A DNA stretch of 16,885 nucleotides from Candidatus Scatosoma pullistercoris (GCA_018714725.1 DVMZ01000147.1:1-16885); one strand, 5' to 3'; shown: positions 7,506-14,973, numbered from the stretch's first letter. Numbers and translations: made by a program. Notes: generated from the sequence alone by a model not told the origin.

Positions 7506-8099
7506 TCAGCCGTTCAGGCGCACGAAATTTCGCAGGAGGGCCAGGCCTTTTTCCCCGCTCTTTTCGGGGTGAAACTGCACGCCGTACGCGTTTTTTCCGT
7601 CCCAGACCGCGGCGGAAAAGGGCACGCCGTATTCCGCGCGGGCGATGGTATATTCGCCGACGGGGGCGTAATAGCTGTGCACGAAATAGAACTCACTGCC
7701 CTCGGGAATGCCCGAAAACAGCGGCGAACGGAGTGCGGAAACGCAATTCCAGCCGATCGAAGGCACCTTTCCTTCCCGAAAGCGGATCACGTCGCCGTCG
7801 CAAAACCCCAGCCCCGCATGCTCGCCGTCCTCAAACGAGCGGCGCATGAGAAACTGCATGCCGAGACAGATGCCCAGAACGGGCACTTCCTTTGCGCGAC
7901 GGCGGATATACTCAGGCAATTTTTTCGCGTTCAGCGCTTCCATGCCCTGCCCGAACGCGCCGACGCCGGGCAGAATCAGCCGATCGCACCCGTCCAGTAC
8001 AGACTCCGAGTCCGAGATGACGTCGGGTTCGCCGAGATATTCCAGCGCCTTTTGCACCGAACGCAGATTGCCCGCTCCGTAATCGATGATTCCCGTCAT
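7506..8099 (-). CDS. hisH: Imidazole glycerol phosphate synthase glutamine amidotransferase subunit HisH
   Basis: HisH hydrolyses glutamine and passes ammonia through the HisF barrel. This 197-residue class I glutamine amidotransferase has the complete catalytic triad: Cys78 in the nucleophile elbow GICLGMQ, His177 and Glu179 in VQFHPEKSG. The N-terminal IIDYGAGNLRSV and LPGVGAFGQGM (43-53, the oxyanion loop region) are typical. Its ATG overlaps the hisB stop codon as ATGA, indicating coupled translation. Downstream a 149-base spacer, pyrimidine-rich on the plus strand, leads to hisA. Confidence 0.96.
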   Translation of the reverse strand: MTGIIDYGAGNLRSVQKALEYLGEPDVISDSESVLDGCDRLILPGVGAFGQGMEALNAKKLPEYIRRRAKEVPVLGICLGMQFLMRRSFEDGEHAGLGFCDGDVIRFREGKVPSIGWNCVSALRSPLFSGIPEGSEFYFVHSYYAPVGEYTIARAEYGVPFSAAVWDGKNAYGVQFHPEKSGEKGLALLRNFVRLNG

Positions 8100-8686
8100 T
8101 CCAGCACTCCCTTGGAAGAGGGCATGCGGGAAGAAGTGACGGCCGCCGCTTTTTTCATACAGCGCGCCAGCCCTTTGAACACCGCTTCCGCCTGGTGGTG
8201 GCGGTTGCCGCCTTTGAGCATCTTCACATAGGCGTTGACCCCCGCCCGATAGCAGAACGCGCGCAGAAATTCTTCAACGAGTTCGGTATCAAAGTCCCCG
8301 CATTTGCCGTCCGAAAGCTCCGGGCAGTCATAGGAAAGATAGCCCCGGCCGCTGAGATCGACGGCCACCAGCGCCGCCGTCTCATCCATGGGCACCACGC
8401 AGTCGGCAAAACGCTCGATTCCCTTGCGGGTGCCGAGCGCTTCGCGGAAGGCCTCGCCGAGCACGATCGCGATGTCCTCCGCCGAATGGTGGGCGTCCAC
8501 TTCCGTGTCGCCGTGACAGACGACGGACAGATTGATGCCCGAATGCACCTTGAAGAGTTCCAGCATATGGTTGAGAAACCCGATGCCGCTGTCCATGCCG
8601 CCCGCGCCGTCTCCGTCCAGATCGAGCGAGAGGAAAATTTCCGTCTCCGCCGTCTTTCTCTTGATTTCCGCTGTCCGCTGTGCCAT
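8096..8686 (-). CDS. hisB: Imidazoleglycerol-phosphate dehydratase HisB (monofunctional)
   Basis: This 196-residue Mn-dependent dehydratase turns imidazole glycerol phosphate into imidazole acetol phosphate. The two metal-binding histidine motifs are clear: DAHHSAEDIAIVLG (64-77, His66, His67, Glu70) and GNRHHQAEAVFK (160-171, His163, His164, Glu167). The internal GIGFLNHML (34-42) and the C-terminal MPSSKGVL are also typical. It lacks the N-terminal haloacid-dehalogenase phosphatase domain of the enterobacterial bifunctional HisB, so histidinol-phosphate must be dephosphorylated by another enzyme not in this window. The ATG at 8686 follows AAAGGAGG. The stop overlaps the hisH start. Confidence 0.96.
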   Translation of the reverse strand: MAQRTAEIKRKTAETEIFLSLDLDGDGAGGMDSGIGFLNHMLELFKVHSGINLSVVCHGDTEVDAHHSAEDIAIVLGEAFREALGTRKGIERFADCVVPMDETAALVAVDLSGRGYLSYDCPELSDGKCGDFDTELVEEFLRAFCYRAGVNAYVKMLKGGNRHHQAEAVFKGLARCMKKAAAVTSSRMPSSKGVLE

Positions 8687-8896
8687 ACCCTTTCCTCCTT
8701 TTGCCGGCGGTTGCCGGCCGTAACTCTTTCCGACGGGCTTCCCCGTCCTTTTCTTCCTTCTTGCGTGTTTGTCTGCCCTGTTGCAAATTGTCTTTCTTCC
8801 GCTTCCGGGACAAACGCCCTCTCCGGCCGGTTTCCGTTTGTTTTCCGGTCGGTTTTCAGCACTTTCCCGCCTCTTTCCGACCTTTTTATTCCATTT

Positions 8897-10168
8897 TCAC
8901 TTTTTCATCCGCAGGCGGACGGCGTTCGCGTGCGCGTACAGTCCTTCGTTTTCCGCCAGCCGGACGATGTCCGCCCCGTCCGCTTTCAACGCTTCGGAGG
9001 AATAGCGGATGACGCTCATTTTCCGGAGAAAGGTATCCCGGTTAAGCACCTGGAAAAAGCGCGCCGTGCCGCCGGTGGGCAGGATATGATCGGGGCCGGC
9101 AAAATAGTCCCCGACCGGTTCGGGAGTATATCCGCCGAGGAACACCGCGCCCGCGTTGTGAATGAGCGGCAGCAGGGTTTCCGGCTCCGCCGTATAGATC
9201 TCAAGGTGTTCGGGCGCGATCCGGTCGGCGATTTCCGCCGCCTCTTCCATCGACCCGACCAACACGATCCCGCCGCCGTTTTCGAGGGCCGCCTCCGCGA
9301 TTTCCCGGCGGGGCAGCAGGGCGCACTGCCGGGCGACCTCCGTCGCGAGTTTTCCCGCAAACGCGCTGTCGTCCGTGAGCACGATGGCCCGGGAACGCTT
9401 GTCGTGTTCCGCCTGGGACAGCATATCCGCCGCCACATATTCCACATCCGCCGAGCCGTCGGCGATGATGAGGATTTCGCTGGGACCCGCCAGCATATCG
9501 ATGCCGACCTTCCCGTACACTTCCTTTTTCGCAAGCGTCACATAAATGTTGCCCGGCCCTGCGATGACGTCCACGGAGGGCACGCTTTCCGTACCGTAGG
9601 AAAACGCCGCGATCGCCTGCGCGCCGCCCATTTTGAACACCGCTTCCGCGCCGCATTCCTTCGCCGCCACCAGCGTCGCTGGGCTGATCTTCCCCTCTTT
9701 CGCGGGCGTCGCCATGTAGATATGCTTCACCCCCGCCGCCTTTGCGGGCAGAATCCCCATGCACACCGAGGAAAACAGGGGCGCCGTGCCGCCGGGGACA
9801 TAAATGCCCGCGCGCTCCACCGGGCGGAGCACATATCCCGTCGTCCGACCCGTTTCGTCCGTCTCCGAACTGCCGGCTTTTCCGTCCCGTTCGTGATAGG
9901 CGAGAATCCGCGCCTTCGCCCGCCGGAGGGATTCCAACAGCGCGGGGTCCACTTTCGCATAGGCCTCCGCAAACTCCCGCTCGCTGACGCGGACGCTCTC
10001 CGCGGTAAGCGGCGTAAAATCAAATTTCTCCTCATAGGAAAACAGCGCTTTATCCCCGTTCTCCCGGACGTCTTTCACGATCGCGCGCACCACCGCCGCG
10101 ACTTTTTCGTCTTCCGCGACGCTCTGTCTGATGAGCTCGCCGCAGTTTTCACTCGTATAAATTTTCAT
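8897..10168 (-). CDS. hisD: Histidinol dehydrogenase HisD
   Basis: HisD catalyses the last two oxidations, L-histidinol to histidinal to L-histidine, with NAD+ and zinc. The 423-residue protein shows the zinc ligands Gln252 and His255 (SQAEHD), Asp354 (VGDYFAGPDH) and His413 (YAHANAVR), the catalytic pair Glu320-His321 (IAPEHLEIY) and the nucleotide-binding ERAGIYVPGG (118-127) and AGPGNIYV (203-210). The frame is open to 10285, but the ATG at 10168 has AAGGAG before it and gives the family's usual length (about 430); the extra 39 residues would lie over palindromic spacer DNA. A 173-base structured spacer precedes it and a 210-base spacer follows it. Confidence 0.96.
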   Translation of the reverse strand: MKIYTSENCGELIRQSVAEDEKVAAVVRAIVKDVRENGDKALFSYEEKFDFTPLTAESVRVSEREFAEAYAKVDPALLESLRRAKARILAYHERDGKAGSSETDETGRTTGYVLRPVERAGIYVPGGTAPLFSSVCMGILPAKAAGVKHIYMATPAKEGKISPATLVAAKECGAEAVFKMGGAQAIAAFSYGTESVPSVDVIAGPGNIYVTLAKKEVYGKVGIDMLAGPSEILIIADGSADVEYVAADMLSQAEHDKRSRAIVLTDDSAFAGKLATEVARQCALLPRREIAEAALENGGGIVLVGSMEEAAEIADRIAPEHLEIYTAEPETLLPLIHNAGAVFLGGYTPEPVGDYFAGPDHILPTGGTARFFQVLNRDTFLRKMSVIRYSSEALKADGADIVRLAENEGLYAHANAVRLRMKK

Positions 10169-10197
10169 GGCTCTCCTTCGCCGTTTCCCGACAATGA

Positions 10198-10293
10198 CCG
10201 GAATATTCCGGAATATTCCGGACCGCAACCATCCGGCGCCGCAAAGCGGCTCCGCCGGCTTTGCGGCATATGTCCCGCCCCGCATATGCGGGA
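10198..10293. repeat. Three consecutive dyads in the hisG-hisD spacer
   Basis: Within the 173-base gap are, in order, a perfect 24-bp palindrome built from two head-to-tail copies of GGAATATTCC (10198-10221), a 10-bp stem with a 10-base loop (GCCGCAAAGC at 10238-10247, GCTTTGCGGC at 10258-10267), and a 6-bp stem (TCCCGC 10273-10278, GCGGGA 10288-10293). On the transcript these would fold between the hisG stop and the hisD ribosome binding site. None is followed by a U-tract on the minus strand that would make it a standard terminator. Roles in RNA processing, or protein binding at the tandem GGAATATTCC sites, are possible but unproven. Confidence 0.6.
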
Positions 10294-10341
10294 ATTTTCA
10301 GACGTGCGGATTTCAGCCGGCCGTTTTTATGCCGTTTGTAT

Positions 10342-10965
10342 TCAGCCGACAATCTCCCGCATTTTATCGATGAGGGGCAGAATCTCGCCCGCTTTGGTTT
10401 TCAGGCTGACCTTATTGACAACCAGCCGCGCGGAGATGTCGAACACCTCTTCGAGGACGACCAGCCCGTTCGCACGCAGGGTTCCGCCCGTCTGGACGAC
10501 GTCGAAAATGACGTCGGAAAGCCCGGTGACGGGCGCCAGCTCGATCGAGCCGTTCAAGGGGATGATCTCCACTTCCTCCCCCCGTTCGGCGTACAGTTTC
10601 CGGGCCGTATGCACATATTTCGTCGCCACCCGGAGGTGAGGATTGGTCAACAGCTCTTTCTTTTCGGGATACCCCGCCACGCAGAGGCGGCAGGGCTCGA
10701 ATTTGAGATCGAGCATTTCATAAAGGTCCTTCTCGTGTTCGAGCAACGTATCCTTTCCGACGATGCCGAGGTCGGCGATCCCGTATTCCACATAAGTGGG
10801 CACGTCGGCGGGCTTGACGAGAAAGAAAGAGAATTTTTTATCCGGACTTTCGAGGACGAGCTTCCGGGTGTCCGAAAAGACCACCGAAGCGTCCACGCCG
10901 CACTTTTCCAAGAGTTCCGCGCTTTCGTTCGCAAGCCTGCCCTTTGCCAGAGCGACCGATATCAT
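10342..10965 (-). CDS. hisG: ATP phosphoribosyltransferase catalytic subunit HisG (short form)
   Basis: HisG condenses ATP with PRPP in the first, committed step of histidine synthesis. At 207 residues it is the short form (HisG-S): it has the two periplasmic-binding-protein-like domains but lacks the C-terminal regulatory domain of the roughly 300-residue long form, so it depends on HisZ for activity and feedback inhibition by histidine. The PRPP-binding loop is DVIFDVVQTGGTLRANGL (151-168). The N-terminus ISVALAKGRL and the GIADLGIVGKD segment (62-72) are family hallmarks. The ATG overlaps the hisZ stop as ATGA and follows GGAG, so the two subunits are probably made in step. Confidence 0.96.
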   Translation of the reverse strand: MISVALAKGRLANESAELLEKCGVDASVVFSDTRKLVLESPDKKFSFFLVKPADVPTYVEYGIADLGIVGKDTLLEHEKDLYEMLDLKFEPCRLCVAGYPEKKELLTNPHLRVATKYVHTARKLYAERGEEVEIIPLNGSIELAPVTGLSDVIFDVVQTGGTLRANGLVVLEEVFDISARLVVNKVSLKTKAGEILPLIDKMREIVG

Positions 10966-12146
10966 ATCTTCTCCACCCCCTTTTCCGTCGCGACGAGAAT
11001 GACCTCGGGCGATTTCCGCTTCGCATACGCAAGGCCGTCCTCGTACCCGCCCGTCCAGAGGTCTGCGGTTTTGCCGTCCGCGGTCAGGCGGAGATATTCC
11101 GCATACGCTTCCGCTTCCGCGCCCGGCCCGGCCACGATCACGGCGTAAGGGGGAGGCGGCGTACAGACTTTCCCGTCCCGTTCCAGCGCGATGAGAATGC
11201 GCTTTAAGCCCATAGCGAATCCGACGGCGGGAATATGTTTTCCGAAATCGTCGGCCAGCCGGTCATATCGTCCGCCGCTCAGGACCGCCGCGCCCAACGC
11301 CTTGGTCAGCCCCGTAAAGACAATGCCCGAATAATAGGACAGGCTCTTGACGGCGCCCAGATCGAACGAGACATAGTTTTCACAGCCGAAGCGTTTCAGA
11401 AGCCGATGTACTTTTCTCAGGTGCGCGATCGCCGCGAGCGCGGTGGGATCGTCCGTGAGTTTTTCCGCGCGGGCGAACACTTCTTCCCCGCCGAACAGCG
11501 AGGGAAGCGCCTGCACCGCCTCGGCCGCCCGGCCGCCCACGCCCGACTCTTTCAGGAGCATGGTCGCCCCGATGGAATCCTTGGCGTTGATCGCGACGCG
11601 GATGCGTTCGGTGAGCGATTCGCTCAGCCCCGCGCCCGAAAGAAGCCCCTTGAAAAAGCCGACGTGACCGACGTCCACGGTAAAATCGGACAGCCCCGCC
11701 GCCTGCATGCACTCGACGGCGAAGGCGATGATCCGCGCGTCGGAAAACGCGCCCTCTTCGCCCAGAAACTCGACGCCGGCCTGCAGAATTTCGCGCTGGG
11801 AAAGATTTCCCGTCGCCTCGGAATTGTTCCAGATTTCTCCGATATAGGCGAGCCGCGCCTTTTCGTCTTTCAGCTTGGTGGCGGCGATCCGCGAAACGGC
11901 CAGCGTCATATCCGGGCGCAGGACGAGAAGCGCCCCGTCTCCGTCCGTCATCTTAAACATCGTCCGCTGGGGAATCCGGTTGCGGATCTCGGCAAACGTA
12001 TCGTAATATTCCAGCGCCGAACTCTGCACAAACCGACAGCCCGCCAGCCGGAATTTTTCTTCCAGCCGCCGAGAGAGCAGAGAGAGGTTATAGTATTCCT
12101 CGGGAAGTACGTCCTGCACCCCCGCGGGCAATTTATAATAATTCAT
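10962..12146 (-). CDS. hisZ: ATP phosphoribosyltransferase regulatory subunit HisZ
   Basis: HisZ is a paralogue of histidyl-tRNA synthetase that forms a hetero-octamer with short HisG. The 394-residue protein keeps synthetase-like pieces: LRPDMT (76-81), QAGVEFLG (122-129), YYSGIVF (271-277), GGRYD (291-295) and AVGFAMGLKRI (307-317). Position next to hisG-S and the absence of a full HisRS anticodon domain argue for HisZ over a true synthetase; a C-terminal stretch from about 333 resembles a shortened anticodon-binding fold, as in other HisZ proteins near 390 residues. It is the first gene of the operon, with a ribosome binding site (GAGGAG) 9 bases before the ATG and a consensus promoter directly upstream. 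There is no room for a T-box or leader peptide. Confidence 0.93.
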   Translation of the reverse strand: MNYYKLPAGVQDVLPEEYYNLSLLSRRLEEKFRLAGCRFVQSSALEYYDTFAEIRNRIPQRTMFKMTDGDGALLVLRPDMTLAVSRIAATKLKDEKARLAYIGEIWNNSEATGNLSQREILQAGVEFLGEEGAFSDARIIAFAVECMQAAGLSDFTVDVGHVGFFKGLLSGAGLSESLTERIRVAINAKDSIGATMLLKESGVGGRAAEAVQALPSLFGGEEVFARAEKLTDDPTALAAIAHLRKVHRLLKRFGCENYVSFDLGAVKSLSYYSGIVFTGLTKALGAAVLSGGRYDRLADDFGKHIPAVGFAMGLKRILIALERDGKVCTPPPPYAVIVAGPGAEAEAYAEYLRLTADGKTADLWTGGYEDGLAYAKRKSPEVILVATEKGVEKI

Positions 12147-12165
12147 TTTCTGTCACTCCTCGCCT

Positions 12166-12194
12166 ATTATACTACAAATTCCGCCTTTCGTCAA
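12166..12194 (-). promoter_or_regulatory. sigma-A promoter of the his operon
   Basis: On the minus strand TTGACG (12189-12194) and a perfect TATAAT (12166-12171) are 17 bases apart. The start point would be near 12159, only about 13 bases before the hisZ ATG at 12146, which leaves just the ribosome binding site. A promoter this close rules out a T-box, attenuator or other long leader from this start site; control would need a repressor at the promoter, or feedback on HisZG. Confidence 0.88.
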
Positions 12195-12581
12195 TATGAT
12201 GAGGGGCAAAAATCGGGCAAAGAATATTTTTCTCTGCCGCCCCGTTCCCTTTTCATTCCGCCCGTCGCAACCCTGCCCCGTTTTCTTTTCCCGATTCCCG
12301 GCGTTTCGGGCCCGGCGCGGCGACGCGCTTTTCCCCTTCTTGCCTCTTGCGCCCCTCTCTTTTTACGTTCTCTCTCCTCCTCTTTTTTCTTCTTTCGCTG
12401 TCCTTTTTTCTTTTTCTTCTGCCGCTCCTTCGCTTTTCACCTCTTTTTCTTTCGCATTGTTCCCCTTTTCATTCTCCCTTTCATTTTCCCGCTTTTGTTT
12501 CCTCTCAGTTACTTCTCTTTGTTTTCCATCTTCGTTTCCCTTTGCTTTTTTGCGCTCTTTTCCCTGCACGGGGGGGCAGAA

Positions 12582-12621
12582 CGGCCGGGCGCCGCGGCAG
12601 AATTGCCGCGGCGCCCGGCCG
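12582..12621 (-). terminator. Long hairpin directly after recG
   Basis: An 18-bp perfect stem (left arm begins CGGCCGGGCGCC, positions 12582-12599; right arm 12604-12621) with a four-base loop starts five bases after the recG stop codon. Downstream on the minus strand the sequence is GTTCTGCCCCCC, with no U-tract, so it is a non-standard terminator at best; it may block RNA degradation or pause polymerase. Confidence 0.55.
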
Positions 12622-12625
12622 GAAA

Positions 12626-14635
12626 TCAGTTGAGCACGACGTCTTTCAGGCTGTTGTATTTTTTCAGCGCCGCCTCGCGCAGCGCCTCCGTGTCAAAATG
12701 TCCCTCGAACGTCTCGTCGGACATCTTTTTCGCCGCGAAAATCACCCCGGCGGGATAGTGCAGATTGCGGATCTCGCCCAGCACTTTTCCCGATTGCCGG
12801 GTGCCGAAAAAGTCGCCGCTGCCCCGCATTTCGAGGTCCTTTTCCGCAATTTTGAACCCGTCGGTGTTGTTTTTCAGGGTCATCAGCCGTTCCCGCGCGC
12901 TGTCGCTCTCCGCGCCCATCAGGAGGAAACAGTAGCTCTTTTCACTGCCCCGGCCCACGCGCCCGCGAAGCTGATGAAGCTGGGAAAGCCCGAACCGCTC
13001 CGCGTTATAAATCACCATGATTGTGGCGTTCGGCACGTCCACGCCCACTTCGATGACTGTCGTGGATACCAGGCAATCATACTGCCTTTCCTTGAACGCC
13101 TGCATGACTTCCGCCTTTTCCTTGTCCTTCATGCGCCCGTGCAACAGCGCAAACCGCACGAACGGAAGCCGGCCTTTCAGTTCCTCGAACAGTTCCTTGA
13201 CGCTGATCAGCGTCCCCTCTTCGTCGTCCTCGTCGATTTTGGAACAGACAAAATACGCCTGCTTTCCCGCGCGCACCTCGCCGCCGATATAGTCGAGCAT
13301 ATCCTCGTACCGGGAAGCGGAAACGACGGAAGTCGCCACTTCCTGCCGCGCTTTGGGTTTGTCCGGAATGGTCGTGATGTCCAGATCGCCGTAAAAAATC
13401 AGGGAGAGAGTGCGGGGAATGGGGGTCGCGCTCATGACCAGCATATCGGCGCCTTCCCCCTTTTCCGCCAGCGCGTTGCGCTGTGCCACGCCGAAACGGT
13501 GCTGTTCGTCGCAGACGATGAACGCCAGCCGGGGAATGTCCACGTCCCCCTGAATCATCGCGTGCGTCCCGCAGACGATGTCGATTTCCCCGCGGCGGAG
13601 CGCTTCTTTCAGCTCCCGCTTTTCCTTCGCCGTCATGCCGCCCGCGAGATACCCCACCCGATAGTCGGGAAAATACCGGCAGAGCAGCGCATAATTCTGC
13701 GCGGCGAGCACTTCCGTGGGCGACAGATACGCCGCGGCGTACCCGCTTCGGACGGCCATGAAAATGCCGCAGAGCGCCACCGCCGTCTTGCCGCTGCCCA
13801 CGTCCCCCTGCAACAGCCGGTTCATCCGGGACGGACCGCGCAGATTCTCGAAAATCTCGTTCACCGCGCGCTTCTGGCCGTCGGTGAATTCAAAGCCGAA
13901 CCGCTCCGCAAACGCCTTCACTTCCCCGGCGCTCACGCCGTAACGGTGAATGCGGACGTCCTCTTTGCCGCCCTTGATGATCTTGAATGCGGAAATGAGA
14001 ATAAAATATTCTTCCAGCGCCAGCCGTTCGGCGGCAATATCCCGCGATTCGAGATCGGGCGGGTTGTGAATATCGAAAAAGCTCCTCGCCAGCGAGGGCA
14101 GGCCGTATTTTTCAATGACGGGACCGGGAATCACGCTGTCGATTTTCGCCTTTTTCAAAGCCTCCGCCACCGCGCCGCGCACGATTTTCTGCGTCAGGGA
14201 GCCTTTCAGCGGATACACCGGTATGATGCCTTTCAGCCGGTCGTTTTTTTCCAGCGGCTCGAAAGAGGGATTGACCAGCGACACCTGGCCGTATTTGTTC
14301 TGCACCCGGCCGTAAAAGAGATATTCCCCCGCTTTCAGCTTGTCCCGCACATACGGCTGATTGAACCAGATCACCGTAAAGGGCAGGCCGTCCTGGTTGC
14401 AATACGCCTTCACCGTCTTCAGCCGGGACATATAATTGACGGGCGCGACGCGCACCACTTCGCAGGCGACCAGCACCATGTCGTTGTGATAGGCCGTCCT
14501 CAGCGAGGAGCGCTCGGTGAGATCGAGATAAGCGCGCGGATAAAAGCGGACGAGATCCTCCGCTTCAAACACCCCCAGCTTATTGAAATCCTTCTCCCTT
14601 TTTTCGTTGATCATCCGAAGCGCCGTCAGCTTCAT
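12626..14635 (-). CDS. recG: ATP-dependent DNA helicase RecG
   Basis: RecG is a monomeric superfamily 2 helicase that reverses stalled replication forks and handles Holliday-type junctions. The 669-residue protein has the N-terminal wedge/OB region (about 45-130), then helicase motifs in order: TDGQKRAVNEI (251-261, Q-like), Walker A GDVGSGKT (277-284), THAMIQ (357-362), DEQHRFG (376-382), MSATPIPRTL (401-410), the STTVIEVGVDVP segment (524-535), QLRGRVGRG (555-563) and the RecG translocation motif RGSGDFFGTRQSG (604-616). Length is close to the family norm (about 680). The ATG at 14635 follows GAGGAGG at 9-base spacing. In Bacillus recG lies a short way downstream of yloU-yloV, matching the order here (asp23, fakA, recG). 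Confidence 0.96.
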   Translation of the reverse strand: MKLTALRMINEKREKDFNKLGVFEAEDLVRFYPRAYLDLTERSSLRTAYHNDMVLVACEVVRVAPVNYMSRLKTVKAYCNQDGLPFTVIWFNQPYVRDKLKAGEYLFYGRVQNKYGQVSLVNPSFEPLEKNDRLKGIIPVYPLKGSLTQKIVRGAVAEALKKAKIDSVIPGPVIEKYGLPSLARSFFDIHNPPDLESRDIAAERLALEEYFILISAFKIIKGGKEDVRIHRYGVSAGEVKAFAERFGFEFTDGQKRAVNEIFENLRGPSRMNRLLQGDVGSGKTAVALCGIFMAVRSGYAAAYLSPTEVLAAQNYALLCRYFPDYRVGYLAGGMTAKEKRELKEALRRGEIDIVCGTHAMIQGDVDIPRLAFIVCDEQHRFGVAQRNALAEKGEGADMLVMSATPIPRTLSLIFYGDLDITTIPDKPKARQEVATSVVSASRYEDMLDYIGGEVRAGKQAYFVCSKIDEDDEEGTLISVKELFEELKGRLPFVRFALLHGRMKDKEKAEVMQAFKERQYDCLVSTTVIEVGVDVPNATIMVIYNAERFGLSQLHQLRGRVGRGSEKSYCFLLMGAESDSARERLMTLKNNTDGFKIAEKDLEMRGSGDFFGTRQSGKVLGEIRNLHYPAGVIFAAKKMSDETFEGHFDTEALREAALKKYNSLKDVVLN

Positions 14636-14973
14636 CGTCTCTCGCCCTCCTCTTTGTGCCTCCGCGTCCGCCGCCCTAGCCTCGCCCCGGCTTACCCGAC
14701 CCGGCTGAGCCGTTTCCGACTGAACCGTTTCCGGCCGGCTTGTCCTCCGGACGGCCGGACGGCCCGGCTTTCGCGTATCCCGAAAACAGAAAGCGGAAGA
14801 AACAGCTCCGCCGCTCCTCCCGCTAACGCTCGTCTTTCGCAGAATCCGGAAGCGCCTGACTATGCGATCCCGGGTGCATCATCTATCGTACAGGGGACTT
14901 CCGTCCCCGATCAAGGAGTACTCTCCTCATTTTCTCAGTAGTCATTCTGTGAATAAATCAAACAAATATACAT
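14636..14973. other. Spacer between fakA and recG
   Basis: No gene is supported in these 338 bases. The part next to fakA (14930-14973) is AT-rich. Two short hairpins follow: AGGAG/CTCCT (14914-14927) and GGGGAC/GTCCCC (14893-14908), the latter filling a possible promoter spacer. The remaining 240 bases toward recG are GC-rich with imperfect repeats of CCGTTTCCG (around 14710-14735) and GGACGGCC (around 14752-14763). No tRNA or known riboswitch was recognised. Confidence 0.6.
14885..14914 (-). promoter_or_regulatory. Possible recG promoter with palindromic spacer
   Basis: On the minus strand TTGATC (14909-14914) and TACGAT (14885-14890) are 18 bases apart, each matching 4 of 6 consensus positions. 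The spacer is almost wholly an inverted repeat, GGGGAC and GTCCCC around a four-base loop (14893-14908), the layout of an operator. The leader to recG would be about 240 bases. Weak matches keep confidence low. Confidence 0.3.

Larger units (their letters stand above)
12147..12625. other. Spacer between recG and hisZ
   Basis: No gene is supported in these 479 bases. They contain, from the left, the his promoter (12166-12194), a mixed GC-rich stretch to about 12340, a strongly strand-asymmetric tract (about 12341-12565) that is nearly all C and T on the plus strand, and the recG hairpin (12582-12621). A 68-codon minus-strand frame inside the tract is extremely Lys/Glu-rich, begins with GTG and has no ribosome binding site, so it is treated as a by-product of composition. 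Confidence 0.7.

Noticed and set aside
7481..7520. Short tandem copies of CCGTCATG and CCGTTCAG at the hisH stop codon
   Set aside because: Only two copies each of short, partly coding sequence; too little to call a repeat element.
8195..10639. Very long open frame (814 codons) on the plus strand opposite hisB and hisD
   Set aside because: It is antisense to well-identified his genes, is rich in Arg/His/Pro as expected of a GC-rich shadow frame, and has no recognisable domain.
10962..12146. Reading the hisZ gene as histidyl-tRNA synthetase
   Set aside because: It lacks a full anticodon-binding domain and sits in a 4-base overlap with a short-form hisG, which requires HisZ.
2420..12279. 13-base match GCAACCCTGCCCC at 2420-2432 and 12267-12279, suggesting a dispersed repeat
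   Set aside because: About one or two 13-base matches are expected by chance in a window of this size, and flanking sequence does not align well.
12363..12569. 68-residue Lys/Glu-rich minus-strand frame in the purine-rich spacer
   Set aside because: Starts with GTG, no ribosome binding site, and its makeup follows from the purine-rich DNA alone.
12347..14941. Very long open frame (864 codons) on the plus strand opposite recG
   Set aside because: Antisense to recG with complete helicase motifs; its own N-terminus is just the polypyrimidine tract read as Phe/Leu/Ser.
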